Assembly (NCBI GenBank): GCA_040880405.1
Contig: JBBDIM010000145.1
Location: 1 to 18,119, forward strand
Source: JBBDIM01 sp040880405
Lineage (GTDB): Bacteria > Planctomycetota > Planctomycetia > Pirellulales > Pirellulaceae
Reading direction: 5' to 3'
DNA: 18,119 nucleotides
Shown here in pieces: positions 13,773 through 18,119 of this stretch; within the stretch, counting starts at the first letter, position 1; every line of letters begins with the position of its first letter. A program made the translations under genes and the position numbers. Under the pieces are notes generated by a model. That model did not search any database. It was not told where the DNA came from and worked only from the letters and a program-made list of their open reading frames with translations.

Positions 13773-14666
13773 ACGAGAATTCGCAAGCAACTCATGCAGG
13801 TGGAGATGGAATTTCCCCAACATACCGCCGTAGTTACCCGCGGTAATGGCCAAGACCCCGTCGCCGGCCGAGGCGAGAGTCGCCAATCGCATCGCCTCAG
13901 CGACGTCCGATTCCGTGGCACCATCGATCACGATTTCCAAAACGCACTGAACGTCATCCACCAGCTTGCTTTCGGTCCGACTCCGCAACGTGGGGCAATA
14001 GGCGTCGGAAGTCGAGGCGCGGAGACTCGGATACCGCGAGCCCACCTTACTACCGCTGCGGGCCACACCGCCGGGGAAAGGCGTGATGCTTCCCGAAAGC
14101 GGAGCGATCGCCTCGACGCCGCGGCGAGCGGCATCCAGGGCGACGGCTTGATCGCTGGCCTGGATAATGATGTTTCCGCCAGCCACCCCTTTTTCAATCC
14201 CGAGTGACTCAACGCACCAAAACTCCCCATCCATGACCGGTATTCGCCAGTAGCGGACGTCGGCAATCTGCTTGCTTTTTTGGAAGCCATCGCCAAAGTA
14301 CCGTAACTGCTTTCCCAGTGGGAAACGCTCTTCAGAATGCGGCAACCCATCAAACACAGCCGTTGAGGGGCAAGTCATCACGCACTGACCCACGCGGTTA
14401 GTCACCGCTTTGGCCAAGGCATCCGCGGAAAAGCCAAAGGCGAGGATTGAGGCGGCGGGCCGCCCGTCGGGAGACTCCTGGGCCGAGAGCATCCGCTCGA
14501 TCCCCACCTCGGCATCGCAGGCGATAACCGAGCTACCGTAGCCACAAAGTTCGTTGGTTGCGGCCTGTAACCAATGCGGATCGTGGGCGGTGACGATCAA
14601 TCGCGTATATCGCATGCCGAACGCCTCGGCGAACGTATCGACGATTTCAGTGCTGCCTATTCGCAA
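13770..14666 (-). CDS. fhcD: Formylmethanofuran--tetrahydromethanopterin N-formyltransferase
   Basis: A 298-residue protein clearly homologous to archaeal Ftr and bacterial FhcD along its whole length. It transfers the formyl group between methanofuran and tetrahydromethanopterin, a cytoplasmic step in one-carbon oxidation (formaldehyde detoxification in bacteria). Hallmark segments are EIVDTFAEAFGMRYTRL (7-23), ESPDGRPA (64-71), STAVFDGLP (101-109), LRYFGDGF (121-128), GVAGGN (160-165), ITPFPGG (194-200), SGSKVGS (204-210) and ITAGNYGGMLGKF (274-286). The start is TTG at 14666 with AGGA about nine bases upstream. Length equals the family norm, with no truncation. The other pathway genes (fhcA, fhcB, fhcC, mch, mtdB, fae) are not in this window. 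The upstream neighbour, an STN-domain protein, has no evident link to one-carbon chemistry. Confidence 0.95.
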   Translation of the reverse strand: MRIGSTEIVDTFAEAFGMRYTRLIVTAHDPHWLQAATNELCGYGSSVIACDAEVGIERMLSAQESPDGRPAASILAFGFSADALAKAVTNRVGQCVMTCPSTAVFDGLPHSEERFPLGKQLRYFGDGFQKSKQIADVRYWRIPVMDGEFWCVESLGIEKGVAGGNIIIQASDQAVALDAARRGVEAIAPLSGSITPFPGGVARSGSKVGSRYPSLRASTSDAYCPTLRSRTESKLVDDVQCVLEIVIDGATESDVAEAMRLATLASAGDGVLAITAGNYGGMLGKFHLHLHELLANSR

Positions 14667-14680
14667 GCGGCGAATTCCTG

Positions 14681-14727
14681 AAAAGGGGAAGCGGAGGGAC
14701 TCGGGAAAACGCTTTATCTTCCCCCTT
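14681..14727 (-). terminator. Possible weak terminator between the STN gene and fhcD
   Basis: The sequence ggggaag at 14685-14691 can pair with cttcccc at 14718-14724. Adjacent gcg/cgc may add pairs, and TTTT (complement of 14681-14684) follows on the minus strand. The loop is long and the t-run short, so this is only a candidate attenuator in the 64-bp gap before fhcD. Confidence 0.3.
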
Positions 14728-14730
14728 CAC

Positions 14731-16200
14731 TTACCGACTGCCAAGCCCCGGCCACGGTGCCGCGACAAATCCCTTGCCGTCCAAGCCCTCCAAACCCGGT
14801 TCGCCCACCGCCGCCGATTCCTCGGGCTCCGTCGGTTTCGCTTCTTCCGGCGGGGCCGCCGCGGCTGGGGCCGGAGTCGAAGGGGAAAGCAGCTCGTCGA
14901 GCAAGGTCTCGATCTCGCGATGCGTTTCTTCTGTATGTCGCACGAACAGCATGTTGGTCGCAGCGTCGAGTGTTACGTAGCCGGGGCCACCCTCTCGTCG
15001 CCAGGTTCCAGGGGCGATGGTCCGCTCAACCAGGTCGACCCACAACTTGACCGCCTCGGGATGTTCCAGCCCTCCGGGGGCATATCCGCGGCCGATCGTG
15101 GCGACCGGAACGGTGTAATAGCGGAGGCTATATTGCTCGTCGGCAACTTCCAGCGGCACGATCGCGACGACGTTGTCTGTCTGGATGGTTCCCAGCTCCA
15201 ATCGGGTCAGGATGTCCCGCAGGACCATCGCTCCGGTCGCGTCCTGTTGGAACGATGCCGTGATCGGGAAATCGGGGCCAATCCCCAGGGTCGAGATGCT
15301 GGCGTCGAGATGCAGCGTGGTTTCGGTGGCGGTCGCCAGAGCCTCGACCACCTCCCCGAGCGGTGTCTCCGCGAATTTGGGGGCCTTCTCGCCCAAGGGG
15401 CGGTTCAGGCGGACCCGAGTTTCCAGGTCGACCGGCGGATTAATGGCCAGTCGTTCCGGGGTTTGGCCGGGGGCGGCGATGCGGGTCAGGTACGCGGTCA
15501 GCAGTCGCTCGATGCGGCGATGATTGTTGAAGCTTTGGCGGATGACCAGTTGGTTTTCGACCGTCAGGAGCGAACCTTCACCCCCCAACTCACGCCACGA
15601 CGAGGGATCGACGACTTTGGGGAGTAGGTCTACCAGCACGCGGCGCGTGTATTCTCCCAGGGAACCGGTCGGAAGTCGGTAAATTCGCGGGACAAGCCGC
15701 GCCTGCTGCACTTCTTGGGAGGTGACCATGATCCCCAGTTCATCGACATAGAAGGCCAATTCCAGCGGCTCAAGCATCCGCGTCAAAATCGTTTCCACCT
15801 TGGTGGTTTTGGGGACATGCAGGCTGATGGGCTGATCAAACGCCATGCCCATATCGGCCAGGGACAAGCGGTCGAGCCGGACACTGACCCCGGTGACTTC
15901 CGCGATCACATCCAAGGCGTCTTCCAGGGGAGTCTCGACGAACCGGACATCCAGGCGTTTTTCGAGGGCCGCGAGAGCCCGGCGATTGCCCAAGGGGGAA
16001 GGGGAGGGGATCTGTACCGCTGCGGAGTTGAGCCCGCCCGGCATTTCACCGCCGATTTCCACTTTGGGCAACGTCTCGGCCGGGACCGGTACCGCGGTTT
16101 CCAGTGACTGGGTCTCCAATGCTTGGGACCATCCGATGGTGGAACCCGATAAGAGCAATCCCCAAGTCAGGCAACCGATTCCCAAAGTTAAGCGATACAT
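14731..16200 (-). CDS. Secreted protein with two tandem STN/secretin-N-like modules
   Basis: A 489-residue exported protein with a signal peptide (about 1-26, ending GWSQA). Two similar modules follow. Module A (about 84-238) opens with VRFVETPLEDALDVIAEVTG; module B (about 275-437) opens with PKFAETPLGEVVEALATATE. Each continues with a beta-rich section, a SSWRELGGEG or GTWRREGGPG turn, and an RRIERLLTAYL or REIETLLDELL helix. The opening segments resemble the STN domain of secretins and TonB-dependent receptors, but no secretin pore domain follows; the C-terminus (440-489) is Pro/Ala/Glu-rich. It may be a periplasmic scaffold or an orphan secretin-like N-domain protein. Function is unknown. 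ATG 16200 has GAGGA eight bases upstream. It precedes fhcD by 64 bases on the same strand. Confidence 0.72.
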   Translation of the reverse strand: MYRLTLGIGCLTWGLLLSGSTIGWSQALETQSLETAVPVPAETLPKVEIGGEMPGGLNSAAVQIPSPSPLGNRRALAALEKRLDVRFVETPLEDALDVIAEVTGVSVRLDRLSLADMGMAFDQPISLHVPKTTKVETILTRMLEPLELAFYVDELGIMVTSQEVQQARLVPRIYRLPTGSLGEYTRRVLVDLLPKVVDPSSWRELGGEGSLLTVENQLVIRQSFNNHRRIERLLTAYLTRIAAPGQTPERLAINPPVDLETRVRLNRPLGEKAPKFAETPLGEVVEALATATETTLHLDASISTLGIGPDFPITASFQQDATGAMVLRDILTRLELGTIQTDNVVAIVPLEVADEQYSLRYYTVPVATIGRGYAPGGLEHPEAVKLWVDLVERTIAPGTWRREGGPGYVTLDAATNMLFVRHTEETHREIETLLDELLSPSTPAPAAAAPPEEAKPTEPEESAAVGEPGLEGLDGKGFVAAPWPGLGSR

Positions 16201-16660
16201 TACCTGTTTCCTCTTCGTCGCGGTGGGTTGGATCGATTTCTAAGGGAACCTAAGCCATCGGCAGGCGCTTCGATGGGACCGCTGGGGTCGTTCCCGAAAA
16301 TTCATCCTCATCCGCCCCGTTACGGTGGTCAATGAGTTTGTCAGCCAATTCCGGATTTTCCGCAAACGTGGCGTGATCGCGTTGATCGACAGGATCCGAC
16401 CAGTCTCGCTCGCTGGCTGTTCCAAGATACAATGCAAGCTTAGGACATAGGTTCGGGTGTGATCCGGCGAGTGCGCGCACATGGCATCGGAATCCTTGAG
16501 GTTTTCGAAGTTTCCAGGGGCGTGTAAGCGTGGTAGCTACGCTCGCCAGAGCGTGGGGGAAGTGCTAACCAGGTGGACAATCACCCGCAGTTCTCCCACG
16601 CTTTTAGCAAGCGTGGCTACGTAAGGGGGAAGCGTGGTAATCCGGGATCGAGAGGCGGGA
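16201..16660. other. Divergent gap holding promoters and a BIME-like repeat
   Basis: About 460 bp separate the STN gene (minus) from the protoporphyrinogen oxidase gene (plus). Two overlapping open frames of 76-80 codons on the minus strand (about 16240-16482) have no recognisable protein sequence or convincing ribosome binding site, and I do not call them genes. The right part, 16533-16620, is a REP pair. Promoters for both flanking genes should be here, but I cannot place boxes with confidence. Confidence 0.5.
16533..16620. repeat. BIME-like pair of inverted REP hairpins with GTAG heads
   Basis: The left unit (from 16533) reads gtag, then a hairpin acgctc-gcca-gagcgt and g-rich bases. The right unit, read on the minus strand from 16620, also starts gtag and holds an eight-base hairpin, ccacgctt paired with aagcgtgg (16596-16616). 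The two units are imperfect inverted copies about 30 bases apart, with GTAG heads on the outside, which is the known BIME layout. The left unit matches the single REP at 206-232. The right edge lies about 14 bases before the earliest possible start of the oxidase gene. Confidence 0.78.
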
Positions 16661-18088
16661 GTGAGGCAGCAAGTGCAAAAACGGGTTGCGGTAGTTGGTG
16701 GTGGAATCTCTGGACTCGCGGCGGTCCATCATCTGCGGGAACTCGATCCATCGCTCCAGGTTGATCTCTACGAGGGAGAGGACAAGCTCGGGGGCGTCCT
16801 GCAAACGACCCGCACCCCGGAGTACCTGTTAGAGCATAGCGCGGATAACTTCATCACCAATATCCCCTGGGGTCTCGACCTCTGCCGCCGCTTGGGGCTG
16901 GAGCCGGAGTTGTTGCCGACCAACGAGTCGCTCCGCAAGGCGTATGTCGTGTGCCGAGGGAAGTTGGAAGAGGTGCCGGAGGGGTTTTTGCTGATGGCCC
17001 CCGGTAAAATTTGGCCGATCCTGACCACGCCGATTCTTAGCCCCTGGGGCAAGTTGCGCTTAGCGGCGGAGTACTTTGTCCGGCGGCGAACCGAGACCAG
17101 CGACGAAAGCCTGCGGTCGTTCGTCGAGCGACGACTGGGACGCGAGGTTTATCAGCGATTAGTGCAACCGCTGATTGGCGGAATCTACACGGCCGATCCC
17201 GACAAACTCAGTATCCAAGCGACCTTGCGGCAGTTCGTGGAGATGGAACAACGGCACGGTGGGCTCATTCGCGGCATGCGCAAGCGAACCGCGGACGCGG
17301 CCCAGAGCGGGGCCCGTTATTCGATGTTCACCGCGCCGCGAGGGGGGATGACGGCTTTGGTCGAGGCGCTCATCCGGCGGATGGACCCGGCGTCGGTTCA
17401 TCTTTCGGCGAGGGTCGATGCCGTTTCGCGAGCGGAGTCAATGTGGCGGGTGGAGGTCAACGGCCAGATTTTGCCATTCGACGGGGTGATTGTCGCCGCC
17501 CCGGCACCTCATGCCGCGAATTTGCTCCGCGGAGAAACGGAACTGGCAAAAGAGTTGGAGGCAATTCCCTACGCCGGTTGCTCCCTGGTCATTTTGACGG
17601 TCGACGAAAAGCAAATCAAACGGCCGATCCGCGGGTTTGGGTTTGTTGTGCCGGAGATCGAGAAGCGGAAGATTTTGGCCGCTAGTTTCGCGAGTTACAA
17701 ATTCCCCGACCGCGCCCCGGAGGGGAAAACCGTGATTCGCGTGTTCGTCGGGGGGGCCTGCCAGCCGGAACTGGGACACCTGCCGGATGATCGCTTAAGG
17801 GTGCTCGTGCAGGAAGAACTGGGGGACTTGATCGGCCTGGTGGGCGAGCCGGAGCAGTGCCTCATTACCCGCTGGCATGGCAAGATGCCGCAGTACCATT
17901 TGAACCACTTGGATCGGGTCGAGCGGATCGAGCGGCACCAGGACCAATTGCCGGGGCTGGCCTTGGCGGGCAACGCCTATCGCGGAGTCGGCATACCCCA
18001 GTGCATTCATAGCGGTGAAGAGGCGGCCAAGCGAATGGTGGCTTACCTAGCCCGGATTATTCACGGCCAATCTGCTGCGAGGCCGTAA
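16661..18088 (+). CDS. hemY: HemY-type protoporphyrinogen/coproporphyrinogen oxidase
   Basis: An FAD-dependent oxidase of about 475 residues that makes the aromatic porphyrin ring, the penultimate step or nearby in haem synthesis. The dinucleotide-binding motif RVAVVGGGISGLAAVHHL is at the N-terminus, followed by the family segment EHSADNFITN. The middle contains LVQPLIGGIYTADPDKLS, and the C-terminus has the FAD-contacting LALAGNAYRGVGIPQCIHSGEEAAKRM. It is full length and oxygen-dependent by family, unrelated to the flavodoxin-like E. coli HemG. Whether it uses protoporphyrinogen IX or coproporphyrinogen III is not decidable by eye. The start is uncertain: GTG at 16634, 16661 and 16673 are in frame. 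I prefer 16661 (GAGAGG five bases upstream); 16634 lies just past a REP repeat with AAGGGGGA only three bases away. Confidence 0.9.
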   Translation: MRQQVQKRVAVVGGGISGLAAVHHLRELDPSLQVDLYEGEDKLGGVLQTTRTPEYLLEHSADNFITNIPWGLDLCRRLGLEPELLPTNESLRKAYVVCRGKLEEVPEGFLLMAPGKIWPILTTPILSPWGKLRLAAEYFVRRRTETSDESLRSFVERRLGREVYQRLVQPLIGGIYTADPDKLSIQATLRQFVEMEQRHGGLIRGMRKRTADAAQSGARYSMFTAPRGGMTALVEALIRRMDPASVHLSARVDAVSRAESMWRVEVNGQILPFDGVIVAAPAPHAANLLRGETELAKELEAIPYAGCSLVILTVDEKQIKRPIRGFGFVVPEIEKRKILAASFASYKFPDRAPEGKTVIRVFVGGACQPELGHLPDDRLRVLVQEELGDLIGLVGEPEQCLITRWHGKMPQYHLNHLDRVERIERHQDQLPGLALAGNAYRGVGIPQCIHSGEEAAKRMVAYLARIIHGQSAARP

Positions 18089-18119
18089 GTGCTTCCGGTG
18101 GACGGCGTTGGACTTCGCA

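Noticed and set aside
14554..15627. Long plus-strand frame (357 codons) over the STN and fhcD genes
   Set aside because: It runs antisense through two genes with clear signatures. Its translation is Arg/Gly/Gln-rich with no recognisable domain.
16240..16482. Small minus-strand frames of 76-80 codons upstream of the STN gene
   Set aside because: No recognisable protein character, no good ribosome binding site, and two overlapping frames of equal length, as expected by chance in GC-rich DNA.

Overview
The window looks like part of a chromosome from a planctomycete, most likely in the Pirellulales/Rhodopirellula neighbourhood. The strongest sign is the adjacent pair of a cytochrome-like PSCyt1/DUF1549/DUF1553 protein and a DUF1501 protein, a hallmark of that phylum. 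Supporting signs are a bacterial formylmethanofuran:tetrahydromethanopterin formyltransferase (one-carbon metabolism on methanopterin), a KSEQRHELKENELA-type membrane-anchored TPR protein, frequent TTG and GTG starts, moderately high GC, and several families of short palindromic intergenic repeats. No rRNA, tRNA, CRISPR array, integrase or transposase gene is visible.

Layout. Positions 1-572 hold no convincing gene; they are a patchwork of repeats (a single REP-like hairpin, then a 272-bp element with 34-bp perfect inverted ends). A D-2-hydroxyacid dehydrogenase (minus) is divergent from a fused CbiE-CbiT cobalamin methyltransferase (plus), which is followed by a BshB1-like LmbE deacetylase. 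After a 28-bp-arm hairpin repeat come, on the minus strand, an RluD-like pseudouridine synthase and, upstream of it, the TPR membrane protein, separated by a clear intrinsic terminator. The PSCyt1/DUF1553 plus DUF1501 pair follows on the plus strand and ends at a second copy of the same hairpin repeat. A minus-strand block then reads, in transcription order: STN-domain secreted protein, formyltransferase (FhcD/Ftr), class IV aminotransferase, eight-helix membrane protein, aldose 1-epimerase. Finally a BIME-like REP pair lies in the gap before a plus-strand HemY-type protoporphyrinogen oxidase, which nearly completes the window.

The genes are mostly housekeeping or phylum-typical: tetrapyrrole metabolism at both ends (cobalamin, haem), rRNA modification, one-carbon transfer, sugar and amino-acid enzymes. 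I do not see one dedicated novel multi-gene system. The most interesting material is the intergenic repeat landscape. At least four families of small palindromic repeats sit at gene ends. One occurs twice, only between convergent genes and in opposite orientations. Another ends at the stop codon of two unrelated genes. Two proteins also deserve a look: the STN-domain protein with an internal duplication, and an unrecognised membrane protein with four histidines inside predicted helices.
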